Shown: positions 36,359-44,799, counted from the first letter of the stretch. The stretch is DNA of 64,000 nt from an uncultured Bacteroidota bacterium (GCA_937124965.1 CAKZLB010000067.1:1-64000); one strand, 5' to 3'. Numbers and translations are program-made. Notes: generated by a model from the sequence alone, not told the origin.

Positions 36359-36402
36359 ATTTTTAGTTTTTTAGTTGTTTTCCAAATCTACTTAAAAAAT
36401 TA

Positions 36403-36777
36403 TTAGTCACAGTTAACTAAGGCTTGGTCAAGGCACTGGCTAGGTGAGCTTGTAATTTGTGACCCGTCCATCAAAATCAACACTACCTTATACTGTACAT
36501 TTTTAGCAGTATCGTCGAAATCAACGAAGGAATACGTTTGAGAAAATGGGGTAGAACCTTGAGCCGATTGGTACGCAACAATTTTGAAATCTATCCCGTT
36601 CGTGCTTTTTTGTACCAAATAATTCGAGGCATTTACCTCTTTGTTGTTCTCCCATGAAATTATTGTTTCGTACGATAACTTCTGTGTTTGTAATACAACA
36701 GAGTTTGAAGTGGACTGAGCTGTGGCTGTTAACATTGTGAATGCTGAAAAGGCTAGTGTTAAAATTGAAGTTTTCAT
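36403..36777 (-). CDS. Small secreted FN3-like protein B
   Basis: 124 residues from ATG 36777, which gives a textbook signal peptide MKTSILTLAFSAFTML ... TATAQ. A TTG 40 codons upstream is in frame but adds a charged, unlikely N-terminus. The mature part is one beta sandwich with the Bacteroidota pattern ISWENNKEVNASNYLVQKST-DG-x-x-F and Y-S-F-V-D-F, normally seen just before T9SS sorting domains, but here it stands alone with no sorting domain and ends in QCLDQALVNCD. It is paralogous to 36977-37372, the next gene upstream, and has the same promoter and palindrome arrangement. Gene C of the kinase module follows 44 bases downstream. Confidence 0.8.
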   Translation of the reverse strand: MKTSILTLAFSAFTMLTATAQSTSNSVVLQTQKLSYETIISWENNKEVNASNYLVQKSTNGIDFKIVAYQSAQGSTPFSQTYSFVDFDDTAKNVQYKVVLILMDGSQITSSPSQCLDQALVNCD

Positions 36778-36806
36778 ATTGAGTGCTTTTATTGTTTTTG
36801 ACAATA

Positions 36807-36814
36807 CAAAGATG
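36807..36814 (-). promoter_or_regulatory. CATCTTTG -7 box of secreted protein B
   Basis: One mismatch to TAnnTTTG, 29 bases before the ATG. The centre of the palindrome upstream is 56.5 bases from the box, the same as for paralogue A. Confidence 0.5.
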
Positions 36815-36860
36815 TGGATGAGAACAAATGTTCTTTTACCTGAAAACCGTGAAAGTGAAG

Positions 36861-36880
36861 CATCCCTGATTTCAGGGATG
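36861..36880. promoter_or_regulatory. Palindrome CATCCCTGA-tt-TCAGGGATG, putative operator
   Basis: Perfect 9-bp arms around TT. The core TCCCTGATTTCAGGGA recurs at 37453-37468 in front of the paralogous gene with identical spacing to the -7 box. The position (about 60-70 bases upstream of the expected start) fits an activator site, and the neighbouring NarL-type regulator is the obvious candidate (inference). Confidence 0.65.
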
Positions 36881-36908
36881 AACATAGTTGACGTCACTTT
36901 TAACCATT

Positions 36909-36938
36909 AAAAAACCCCGAAATGCGAACACTTCGAGG
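36909..36938 (-). terminator. Terminator of secreted protein A gene
   Basis: On the minus strand CCTCGAA pairs with TTCGGGG (one G-U) and is followed by six T. It lies 38 bases after the stop of 36977-37372 and separates the two paralogues. Confidence 0.7.
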
Positions 36939-36976
36939 CCGGTTATTAAACATATATATAAAATATGAATGACGTA

Positions 36977-37372
36977 TTAATGCTCTCCGTTTGTATCAAC
37001 TTGAGCTATGTTTGATGGATATGAAGTTGCAGTATTACTTGCGAACGAAGAACCATCCATACAAATTAGTGTAATGCGATATTGAACTAAAACCGAGTCT
37101 ACTGACAAGTCTTCAAACGTGTAGCTGTTTACCTTGTTGGATGACCCAGAAGCAACTTGTTTTCCTATTTTTTTAAATGTTATTCCGTCGGTTGACTTTT
37201 CAATTAAAAAGTAACTTGTATTGGCTTCATTGAATGTTTCCCAAGACACAACTGTGATGTCATACTCTAGAGAAGTGGTTAACTCTATGTGATTGCTGTG
37301 TGCTTTCGTTTGAGCAAATGAGGTTGCAGTGATCGTTACAAGTAATGCGATGGTTGATACTAGAGTTTTCAT
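36977..37372 (-). CDS. Small secreted FN3-like protein A
   Basis: 131 residues with a signal peptide ending TSFAQ. A single FN3-like sandwich has VVSWETFNEANTSYFLIEKS-TDG-x-x-F, YTFEDLS and VQYRITLICMDGSSF. It is clearly paralogous to the next gene downstream (LVQKSTNGIDF, YSFVDFD, VQYKVVLILMDGSQI). There is no T9SS sorting domain, so it is presumably periplasmic or released by another route. It is a separate transcription unit: its own promoter-like box and palindrome upstream, its own terminator downstream. Function unknown. Confidence 0.8.
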   Translation of the reverse strand: MKTLVSTIALLVTITATSFAQTKAHSNHIELTTSLEYDITVVSWETFNEANTSYFLIEKSTDGITFKKIGKQVASGSSNKVNSYTFEDLSVDSVLVQYRITLICMDGSSFASNTATSYPSNIAQVDTNGEH

Positions 37373-37396
37373 AATGTTTTCTTTTTATTGACACTT

Positions 37397-37404
37397 CAAA
37401 GATG
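37397..37404 (-). promoter_or_regulatory. CATCTTTG -7 box of secreted protein A
   Basis: Same eight bases as in front of paralogue B, here 24 bases before the ATG. Flanking bases are also conserved (CATCTTTG then a TGTCAA word nearby in both). Confidence 0.5.
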
Positions 37405-37452
37405 CGGGCCCATTATGTCCATTATGTCACCAGTACCAGTGAAATATACATA

Positions 37453-37468
37453 TCCCTGATTTCAGGGA
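37453..37468. promoter_or_regulatory. Palindrome TCCCTGA-tt-TCAGGGA, putative operator
   Basis: Same 16-bp core as 36861-36880. Its centre is 56.5 bases upstream of the -7 box, matching the other copy exactly. Confidence 0.65.
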
Positions 37469-37567
37469 GTTGTTTGTTATGATCTGTGTATCTAGTTTAT
37501 TAGTAGGCGTTTGTGATTGTTTTGGTATGGTGTAGCTAATGCGAAAATTTGAACTAGGTTTCTGTAA

Positions 37568-37600
37568 ACAAAAAAAATCCCGAACCTAAGCCCGGGATTT
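37568..37600 (-). terminator. Terminator of the ECF sigma / VWA operon
   Basis: On the minus strand AAATCCCG pairs with CGGGATTT and is followed by a run of T (A run 37568-37576). It lies about 40 bases after the VWA stop. A second perfect hairpin, AATTGTCT-atc-AGACAATT (37602-37620), sits between. Confidence 0.8.
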
Positions 37601-37637
37601 AAATTGTCTATCAGACAATTAGGATATGAAGTACCAT

Positions 37638-40058
37638 TTATTCTTTTCTACTATATATCGAATAAGTTTTTGATGCTTTGTCGATGAGTTGCAAAAGCTC
37701 TTGTCGGTAGCCGTGTTCGTCAGAACCTAAGGATCCTAAAACGATCGTTCGAGCCAATGTAAAATCTTTTTGATTTATGTATTTGCTCTGACGTAGTTGC
37801 TGAGCAAACAAAGCGGTTCCTGCCGCAAATTGAAAATCTTGAGATGCGGACTGAAAGGAGTTACTGGAAACGTTCATTGTTTTCGTTAGTAGCATGCTTG
37901 TTGTCCCATTCGGTTTTTTATATCGAAGTTTCACCGTACACATTTCATCGCCGTATGTTTCTGCTGATGTTGTGGGCGTTTTCTGATATTTCAATTCGAT
38001 GTTACCTGGTATTTCTTCGGGACTTCCAGCGGGTATGATTTCGTATAAAGCAGTTACAGAATGTCCAGCACCCAACTCTCCGCCGTCTTTTGTGTCGTCA
38101 TTAAAATCTTGTGGTGGCATTTTTCGGTTTTCATAACCAATTAAACGATATGCTTTTACGTGCTTTGGATTAAACTCCACCTGAATTTTAACATCCTTAG
38201 CAATCGTAAAAAGAGTTGCTCTCATTTCAGTGTTAAACACTTTTTCAGATTCTTTGTACGTGTCGATGTAGAAGTAGTTTCCATTTCCATTGTCCGCAAT
38301 AGTTTCCATTTTAGAATCTTGGTAATTGCCCATTCCAAAACCACAAGAAGTAATAAAGATGCCTTTGTTTCGGTTGTTAATGATCAACTGTTTCATGTCA
38401 CTGTCACTGCTTTGACCAACATTGAAATCACCATCAGTACACATAATAACACGGTTGTTGCCACCGACAATTAAATTTTGAGAAGCGATGTTGTAGGCTA
38501 ATTTAATACCTTCTCCACCAGCGGTCGAACCTCCTGCATCTAGTTTGTCGATTTTCTTTTTGATGTACTCTTTTTCATCGCAAGTCGTAGATTCTAGTGC
38601 TAAACCTGCAGCACCGGCGTAAGTGACAATAGCTATTCGGTCGTTTTTACCCATTTGATCCACCAACAATTTCATGGATTTTTTTACCAATGGAAGCTTG
38701 TTTTCAGAATCCATGGAACCACTTACATCAATCAGAAAAACCAAATTGCTGTTTTGAACGCGCGAGTAGTCAATATCTTTTCCTTTTAAACCAATTCGAA
38801 CCAGTTTATGGTCAGCGTTCCACGGACAAGCAGCGTTTTCTAAATTAATAGAAAATGGCTCGTCGGATGTTGGTTGTGAATACGAATAATTGAAGTAGTT
38901 GATGAACTCTTCCACACGAACTGCATCTTTCGGTACCACTTGATTTGAATTCAATTTCGACCGCATGATGGAATAACTCGCGTTGTCGACATCAATTCCA
39001 AAAGTAGATAATGGCTCTTTGTATGGATCTTCGTAATCGTTTTCAATTAGTGGGTAGTACGATTCTGTGTTTACGGGTTCTTTGTAGTTTTGCAGTGACC
39101 AATCGTATTTCATATCACCTTTTGCAATTGCAGATTCGTTTTTAAAAAAACCATCCTTTGTATTGCTGTCCCTTTTTTTCTCAACTTCTACGTATTTCGT
39201 GTCGTCGTTTTCCGATAGTACATAAGAATTTGCATCAGAACGTGCGCGACCAATGGAAATTGCAGCGACCTCAACACTTTCTCTTGTAGACATTGAGAGT
39301 ACTTCCTTTTTGTCCATTGAGTTTACAACAACAGATTTCAGATTTTTATCAACGACAACATAGCCATTATCATTTGTTGTTTTTTTTGTTTCAGACAACT
39401 TAACGTTGTAATTACTTATTGTTGGAGTGCTTTTACTTACCGAACCCGCAAATCCTAGTGTCGTTACATCTGGAGAACTATAATTATACGTTGCTCCACT
39501 ATTCGTATTTACATTGTACGTACCAGAATAAGAATAGGCAGGAGTTACTTGAGTCGATAAACCATCGCCAAAATTCCAATTGTACGATGAAGTCATAATC
39601 GAATCTGATACTACGTTAAGTGTTGGGTCGATACCCATTTGGTCTTGAACCGACTGTGCGTACTTCTTGTCGCGCATCGCTAATCCTGCTTTTCCGTCAT
39701 ATGGACCTGTTGTAGGGACGGTTGGAGGGCCAGGTTTAACAGGAACAATAGGTACAGGGTTTTGCACTTCTATTGTTTGCGAATCGTGTTTGCCTGTATG
39801 TTTTCGATCGTTGTTTACGGGATCTTGCAGCGTATTCACTTCCACCACAGGAACATCCACAGACTTTGTGAATACCCAGTTTAGCGAAAGCATAATGGCT
39901 ACCGTCGCGGCGATGCCAGTTATCCAGCGCCAATACAGAATTTTTGGTTTGTCGTCCTCTTCCAAATTGGCAGCTATCGAATCCCAAAGCTCTGCTTTTG
40001 GTTCGTATTGAGGTAGGTTTTCTAATCCTCGTTTTATATCGTTGTTTTGCTCGTTCAT
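37638..40058 (-). CDS. Anti-sigma-like membrane protein fused to a VWA (YfbK-type) domain
   Basis: 806 residues. The N-terminal cytosolic 40 residues (LPQYEPKAELWDSIAANLEE) are typical of Bacteroidota anti-sigma factors. One membrane helix follows at about 43-66 (WRWITGIAATVAIMLSLNWV). Residues 70-320 are low-complexity periplasmic sequence with a WNFGDG PKD-like fragment. Then comes the PF12450-type segment (TFGIDVDNASYSIMR, then DAVRVEEFINYFNY), and a VWA domain with intact MIDAS DVSGSM (Asp444) and downstream GGSTAGGEGI and CTDGDFNVG. The C-terminal part resembles DUF3520. It probably binds the adjacent ECF sigma factor inside and responds to something bound by the VWA domain outside. The gene follows the sigma gene by 24 bases. 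Confidence 0.9.
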   Translation of the reverse strand: MNEQNNDIKRGLENLPQYEPKAELWDSIAANLEEDDKPKILYWRWITGIAATVAIMLSLNWVFTKSVDVPVVEVNTLQDPVNNDRKHTGKHDSQTIEVQNPVPIVPVKPGPPTVPTTGPYDGKAGLAMRDKKYAQSVQDQMGIDPTLNVVSDSIMTSSYNWNFGDGLSTQVTPAYSYSGTYNVNTNSGATYNYSSPDVTTLGFAGSVSKSTPTISNYNVKLSETKKTTNDNGYVVVDKNLKSVVVNSMDKKEVLSMSTRESVEVAAISIGRARSDANSYVLSENDDTKYVEVEKKRDSNTKDGFFKNESAIAKGDMKYDWSLQNYKEPVNTESYYPLIENDYEDPYKEPLSTFGIDVDNASYSIMRSKLNSNQVVPKDAVRVEEFINYFNYSYSQPTSDEPFSINLENAACPWNADHKLVRIGLKGKDIDYSRVQNSNLVFLIDVSGSMDSENKLPLVKKSMKLLVDQMGKNDRIAIVTYAGAAGLALESTTCDEKEYIKKKIDKLDAGGSTAGGEGIKLAYNIASQNLIVGGNNRVIMCTDGDFNVGQSSDSDMKQLIINNRNKGIFITSCGFGMGNYQDSKMETIADNGNGNYFYIDTYKESEKVFNTEMRATLFTIAKDVKIQVEFNPKHVKAYRLIGYENRKMPPQDFNDDTKDGGELGAGHSVTALYEIIPAGSPEEIPGNIELKYQKTPTTSAETYGDEMCTVKLRYKKPNGTTSMLLTKTMNVSSNSFQSASQDFQFAAGTALFAQQLRQSKYINQKDFTLARTIVLGSLGSDEHGYRQELLQLIDKASKTYSIYSRKE

Positions 40059-40082
40059 GTTCTTTTCATTAATCCTTGCTGA

Positions 40083-40637
40083 CTATCGTTCGTTTTTTAA
40101 CTTAGTCTTCAATCGTTTTTTAGCATGATGCAATTGAGTACGGCTTGTACTTTCTGAAATGTTTAACATTTTGGCAATCTCAGTGTGTTTATATCCTTCT
40201 ATTTCGCATAAGGTAAATACGGTTCGATATCCTTCCGGCAAGGCGAATATCTCCCGCTCTAAGGCAGTAGAGGTGAACTTTTGATAATCCACCGACAGCT
40301 CATGTTTGTCGGAGAGAGTCTCAAAACGTTTTTCAAATTTTACGGTTTTGGTTGCTTTGCGAATCACAATCGTTTTTATCCAAGAACCAATCGTTCCTGA
40401 ACCTTTAAAACTTTTAAGTGATTGAAAAACGTCAATAAATGCTTCCTGAAGCGCATCATGCGCCAAATCTGCATCATTGGTAATGCGATAAGCCAGCGTG
40501 TACATCGCTTGGCTGTAGTTTTGGTACAACTGCTTCTGAGCCAAACGCTCACCTTCTAAACATCGCTGCAGCAATGTTTTTTCGGTTGCATCTTCTCTAG
40601 AAACACTCATACTTGCCGTTACTGTGTTTGCCATCAT
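40083..40637 (-). CDS. ECF-type RNA polymerase sigma factor
   Basis: 184 residues from ATG 40637 (40634 is also possible; an in-frame TTG at 40658 is unlikely). Region 2 reads LYQNYSQAMYTLAYRITNDADLAHDALQEAF, containing the conserved D-A-x-D-x-x-Q-E-x-F pattern, and region 4 reads LPEGYRTVFTLCEIEGYKHT then IAKMLNISESTSRTQLHHAK. It directs RNA polymerase to a dedicated set of promoters, and its activity is probably held by the anti-sigma/VWA protein encoded just downstream in the same operon. Confidence 0.95.
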   Translation of the reverse strand: MMANTVTASMSVSREDATEKTLLQRCLEGERLAQKQLYQNYSQAMYTLAYRITNDADLAHDALQEAFIDVFQSLKSFKGSGTIGSWIKTIVIRKATKTVKFEKRFETLSDKHELSVDYQKFTSTALEREIFALPEGYRTVFTLCEIEGYKHTEIAKMLNISESTSRTQLHHAKKRLKTKLKNER

Positions 40638-41009
40638 GTATACTAAAGGGACAGCCAAGTTGAAAAACGTTGTATGAAGTCAATCTTTTTTGAATATTAT
40701 CAATACACAGACACATGAATGCGAAAGATACATAATCCATTTCAACTAGGTTAGTAAGATATACATCAGCAGTTTAAAAGGTAAATGAATAGAATGTTTT
40801 GATGTGTTAAATTACATGCTTCTCCGCTATAACACACCCAGGAATACAGTTAGGCTTAAGAATATTTTGGTCAAACTTAAATTCCAATTTGTGTTGTGTA
40901 GGGCTAATCACTCAAACATTTGTCGGACAGGGAGTAACTGTAAAGACCGAATTGTTACTGTTTCTGTCTAGCCATCGATCAATGGTCGAAGCCATTTTAT
41001 CTACAAACG
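40638..41009. other. Spacer upstream of the ECF sigma gene
   Basis: About 370 bases before repeat copy B. It should hold the sigma operon promoter. Short frames here lack a start context or coding character, and nothing else was recognised. Confidence 0.5.
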
Positions 41010-41205
41010 ATGCGAAGCGCGGGCAGCCAAAAATAATCGGCGATGTGCGCTGGAGGGTTTTGGTGGCCAAGGTGAGGAGGTGGGATTGAGCGAACCAAAA
41101 CGAAGGGCATTATTATTTTTATGTTTTTTCTTGTTTCGTTCTTTTTTTAAAAAAAGAATGAAAACCAGGTTATAGGGCTGGTAAGCTCTAATGGAAGATA
41201 AAAGG
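41010..41205. repeat. Dispersed 196-bp repeat, copy B
   Basis: Same orientation as copy A at 31561-31756 and the same length. In this copy the central palindrome is perfect over 20 bases (TTCTTTTTTTAAAAAAAGAA, about 41139-41158). Differences cluster in the first 80 bases; the second half is nearly identical. Both copies lie in spacers and no terminal repeats or target duplications are obvious. Confidence 0.85.
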
Positions 41206-41294
41206 TTTCGGATTGATGATTAGTGATTGATGAAATCCTAAGCTAAAATTTGATGACAAGAAGTAACAAGCAATGGTTACATTATTTAGAAACC

Positions 41295-42818
41295 CTAACG
41301 TTTCGTAAGACTAAACAAATCCGTCCTTCGATCACGTAAATTGCGCACCGCACCAAACTGATTTAGTTCGCGAAGTAAGTCAATGTCGATATCTGCAATT
41401 AATATCATCTCCGTATTGGTAGTTGCTTCGGCTTTAATACCATTGGCAGGAAAGGAGAAGTCGCACGGTGTAAAAACCATAGATTGTGCAAATTGAATAT
41501 CCATGTTATGTACCTTCGGTAAGTTTCCTACACTTCCTGCAATGGCTACATAACATTCGTTTTCGATGGCACGTGCTTGTGCACAATGGCGCACACGAGA
41601 ATATCCGTTTTGTGTATCCGTCAAGAATGGAATAAATAAAATATCCATTCCTTCATCGGCTAACAATCTGCTTAATTCTGGAAATTCGGAATCATAACAA
41701 ATTAAAATACCCACTTTGCCACAATCAGTATCAAACGTTTTTAGTTGAGAACCACCTTGCATTCCCCAAACTTTGGCTTCGTCAGGTGTAACGTGCAGTT
41801 TTTCATAGCGCTCAGTAGTTCCGTCGCGTTTGCACAGATACCCTACGTTGTACAACAAATCATCTTTGATTTCGGGCATACTACCAGTTATCACATTGAT
41901 GTTATACGAAATAGCTAACTCAGAGAATTTATGGACAATCGCTTCTGTATGTTTTGACAACTCACGGATTGCCTCTGATTCGCTCATGTGGTTGTTTTCT
42001 GCCATCAATGGAGCGTTGAAAAACTCCGGAAATAATGCAAAATCTGATCGGTACCCTGAAACAGCATCAATGAAATATTCCGCCTGTTGCATCAACTCAT
42101 CAAGATCTTTGTACGGACGCATTTGCCACTGAATTAATCCCAGTCGCACAATCTTCTTTTTTGAAGCTGCTTTCTTTGATTTCTTCTCGTAATAAATATT
42201 GTCCCATTCAAGCAATACGGCAAATTCGTTTGACATAGAATCGCCTTCCAAATACCCTTTAAGTATTCGAGATACATGGAAATCATTTGAAATTTGAAAG
42301 TTCAATACTGGGTCGTGTATTTCTCGACGACGTACTTTTTCAATATACTCTAATGGAGTTAATGAATCTGAAAATTTGTGGTAGTTCGGTATTCTTCCGC
42401 CGAACGCAATACCTCGCAAGTTTTGTCTTTCAGCTAATTCTTTGCGATAGTCGTACAACCGTCGACCTAAACGTAACCCACGAAATTCTATTTTAATAAA
42501 AACATCAATTCCATACAAAACATCACCTTCTTTAGTGTGCGTTTTAAAGGTAAAATTTCCAGTAATTTCTCGATACGTATGGTTTTGGTTAAAAGAATCC
42601 ATATCAACCTTAATCGCCAACGCACATCCAGCTAATTGACCGTTTACTTTAATAACGACTTGGCCCTCTGGAAACTTCTCAATAAGTGATTTGATGTGGC
42701 TTTCTTTCCAGTACGAATTAACCATGTTTGGATATGCTTCAATCATGGCAGATTTGAGTTCTTGGTAATCGTTTATTGTTAAAAACGTTAACTCAATGTT
42801 TTCGATTTCTGTAATCAT
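41295..42818 (-). CDS. GNAT acetyltransferase fused to a carbon-nitrogen hydrolase (nitrilase superfamily)
   Basis: 507 residues. Residues about 1-200 are a GNAT domain with the acetyl-CoA loop IEFRGLRLGRRLYDYRKE. Residues about 222-490 are a nitrilase-superfamily amidase with all three catalytic elements: Glu in LFPEFFNAPL, Lys in RYEKLHVTPDE and Cys in GILICYDSEFPE. This two-domain arrangement is widespread in bacteria and is annotated as bifunctional, but its substrate is not established. Cytoplasmic. Transcribed alone with its start at ATG 42818; a TATTTTG word lies just upstream. Confidence 0.93.
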   Translation of the reverse strand: MITEIENIELTFLTINDYQELKSAMIEAYPNMVNSYWKESHIKSLIEKFPEGQVVIKVNGQLAGCALAIKVDMDSFNQNHTYREITGNFTFKTHTKEGDVLYGIDVFIKIEFRGLRLGRRLYDYRKELAERQNLRGIAFGGRIPNYHKFSDSLTPLEYIEKVRRREIHDPVLNFQISNDFHVSRILKGYLEGDSMSNEFAVLLEWDNIYYEKKSKKAASKKKIVRLGLIQWQMRPYKDLDELMQQAEYFIDAVSGYRSDFALFPEFFNAPLMAENNHMSESEAIRELSKHTEAIVHKFSELAISYNINVITGSMPEIKDDLLYNVGYLCKRDGTTERYEKLHVTPDEAKVWGMQGGSQLKTFDTDCGKVGILICYDSEFPELSRLLADEGMDILFIPFLTDTQNGYSRVRHCAQARAIENECYVAIAGSVGNLPKVHNMDIQFAQSMVFTPCDFSFPANGIKAEATTNTEMILIADIDIDLLRELNQFGAVRNLRDRRTDLFSLTKR

Positions 42819-42958
42819 TGCAATAACAAAATAGCGCGAACCATACTCTTATTTTGGGTGGTTTTGCGGATTCAAAAATACCTCAATACTATATACAAAT
42901 ATTTTATTTTTTTTGAGCCGCAAGCCCTTGCTGCAATTGCGTTGTAGCCTTTTTTAGC

Positions 42959-43771
42959 CTACCACGATATTTGAACTTTATATCCAGAATGGCTACGAAT
43001 GTTCATGACCGTGCCATCATCAAATAGTAGGTACTGTCCTTTTATTCCCATCAACTTTTTATCAATTAGTGGTTCCTTATCCAGTTTTAGGCTTTTTACC
43101 TTGGGTGGATATGCAAGAATGGGATAATTTATTTCAATAATATCGTTGGTGGGGGAGAGGTACTGTTTAAACTCGGTAGGAACAAGTTCCGACATTTCCG
43201 CCTTTAATTCAATGAGGTCACGTTCTTCAACCTCGCCTTTCAGCATTTTTTGCCAGCTTGTTTTGTCTGATATGTGCCCTTTTAGCGAAACTTCAATTAA
43301 TCCAGCTGCCTGACGGTATGGAGTTTCGGCCAAACGAATGGCTCTAATGGCACCTTGATCCATCCATCGTGTTGGAATTTGGGTATTACGTGTAACGCCA
43401 ACTTTTACACCAGCCGTTTGAGCTAAATACACGGTATGTGGTGTCATATGGTTTTTCATTTCCCATTCAAAATCTCGTAACGCAATACCTTCATGAATAC
43501 GGCTAAGCTCTGGTCGAATGATGCTTGGTGATGCCTGAGGTGAGTTCATAAAAGCATCATAACTCATGCCTTCTCCAAAGGCCTTTTTAATCTTTTTGCC
43601 AGTTACAACACAGTTGATTTCGTGTAAATATTCAATTCGAATATGTTGGCCAACAGCATCATTTAGTGGAATAGGTTCACGGTATTCAAGGTTGTCGTAA
43701 AGCCGCAAACCGTATTGAACAGTTTCGTGTAACTCGTTTGCCATTTTTCTCAAATTTCCTTGAACTTCCAT
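42959..43771 (-). CDS. DUF2797 protein
   Basis: 270 residues. Family blocks include GEGMSYDAFMNSPQASPSII, HEGIALRDFEWEMKNHMTPH and AETPYRQAAGLIEVSLKGH, then a segment ending DGTVMNIRSHSGYKVQISW. The stretch TVYLAQTAGVKVGVTRNTQ followed by RWMDQGA resembles the core of a GIY-YIG nuclease fold, as in other DUF2797 proteins, though no nuclease activity can be claimed. Cytoplasmic. A TATTTTCG box lies four bases before the ATG. Confidence 0.8.
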   Translation of the reverse strand: MEVQGNLRKMANELHETVQYGLRLYDNLEYREPIPLNDAVGQHIRIEYLHEINCVVTGKKIKKAFGEGMSYDAFMNSPQASPSIIRPELSRIHEGIALRDFEWEMKNHMTPHTVYLAQTAGVKVGVTRNTQIPTRWMDQGAIRAIRLAETPYRQAAGLIEVSLKGHISDKTSWQKMLKGEVEERDLIELKAEMSELVPTEFKQYLSPTNDIIEINYPILAYPPKVKSLKLDKEPLIDKKLMGIKGQYLLFDDGTVMNIRSHSGYKVQISW

Positions 43772-43775
43772 AAAG

Positions 43776-43783
43776 CGAAAATA
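43776..43783 (-). promoter_or_regulatory. TATTTTCG -7-like box before the DUF2797 gene
   Basis: One mismatch to TAnnTTTG and four bases (CTTT) before the ATG at 43771, the same spacing as at mtaB. Confidence 0.4.
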
Positions 43784-43812
43784 GGATTTTGGTTAGTTAA
43801 TAGAACGTATAT

Positions 43813-44322
43813 CTATGGATTGTTTTCGTCTAAAATTGTGTCTTCAGTTGAAGTGATTTTTAGTTTGTTCAATACAAACACAACGACAATGCAGACTTTA
43901 CTAATTGTTATTGCTGATGGTATTATTGCTTGAATATAAAAGTGTTCGTTATCCAAGCCACTAAAATACACGCTCTTCATTTCGAGATAAATATGTCCGT
44001 AAAGAAGAGGCTGTAATGTATAATATAGTAGTCCTATAATTTGTGTGATTCCAAAAGCGCCAATTAGGAAATAAAAAATTTTTCGTACAGACTTCGCGTT
44101 AGTAAATTCTATAGAAGAGATTTTATTTATTAACCAAAATGTACATACGATAAAAACAACACCGGTAATCGCATGAGTGGTGACAAATTGAAAAATTGGA
44201 GCAACTTTTCCAATCAACAAAAGATCGAAAATAAGTCTGTAAAAAACACCAGCAATTCCATCGGAAGTAAGATAAATGAAAAAACCAATACCGAGTATTC
44301 CTGCTATTTTTTTTGGATGCAA
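43813..44322 (-). CDS. Four-helix membrane protein of unknown function
   Basis: 169 residues with four clear hydrophobic helices (GILGIGFFIYLTS; FQFVTTHAITGVVFIVCTFWL; IFYFLIGAFGITQIIGLLYY; ITISKVCIVVVFVLNKL). No ATG is available: TTG at 44322 is the only reasonable start, ten bases after the stop of the preceding gene in the same direction, so it is likely co-transcribed with 44333-44752. No family recognised; an inner-membrane location is likely. Confidence 0.65.
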   Translation of the reverse strand: MHPKKIAGILGIGFFIYLTSDGIAGVFYRLIFDLLLIGKVAPIFQFVTTHAITGVVFIVCTFWLINKISSIEFTNAKSVRKIFYFLIGAFGITQIIGLLYYTLQPLLYGHIYLEMKSVYFSGLDNEHFYIQAIIPSAITISKVCIVVVFVLNKLKITSTEDTILDENNP

Positions 44323-44332
44323 AGTGCCTATG

Positions 44333-44752
44333 TTATTTAGGAATTTTTAACCAAATAATAGCCCCAGATAAAACCAAGTCTTCAACCGTTTTGTCCGACT
44401 TTACTTTCTCGCTGCCAGCTTTGTCTGTGCCCTCATGAAACGAAAATGTCTTAGTGTCTTCATCGTAATATATTCTAGGTAAAGCTAGTTGTCCGTTAAC
44501 GTCCTTGAATGCAATATGACTGAATTTGCTATCTAATTGAGGTAAATAAAAGGTGTAGGTTCCTTGTTGTGAATCTTTGGACTTCACGATGATTGTTCCA
44601 GCGTATCCAGTTTGAATCTCACCCATAAATTTTAATTCGAATTTTTCAATTTTAACAAGTGTAACTTTATACCCATCCGATTTAATCTTTTGGGAAAATG
44701 CAAACTGATTGAAACTAAGTAATAGGGCGAACGTGATTAGAAATGGCCTCAT
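44333..44752 (-). CDS. Small secreted protein of unknown function
   Basis: 139 residues with a signal peptide (RPFLITFALLLSFNQFAFSQ). The mature chain is beta-rich (YKVTLVKIEKFELKFMGEI, GYAGTIIVKSKDS, GTYTFYLPQL) and ends with SGAIIWLKIPK. No sorting domain. Probably periplasmic. It forms a likely pair with the membrane protein gene that follows. Confidence 0.7.
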   Translation of the reverse strand: MRPFLITFALLLSFNQFAFSQKIKSDGYKVTLVKIEKFELKFMGEIQTGYAGTIIVKSKDSQQGTYTFYLPQLDSKFSHIAFKDVNGQLALPRIYYDEDTKTFSFHEGTDKAGSEKVKSDKTVEDLVLSGAIIWLKIPK

Positions 44753-44799
44753 AATGATACGAATGTTTTGTTTGATTTTTATTAATGAGAAAATAGGAT

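Noticed and set aside
40889-41089. 66-codon frame upstream of the ECF sigma gene
   Set aside because: Starts in featureless spacer, runs into repeat copy B and loses coding character; no signal peptide or family pattern.
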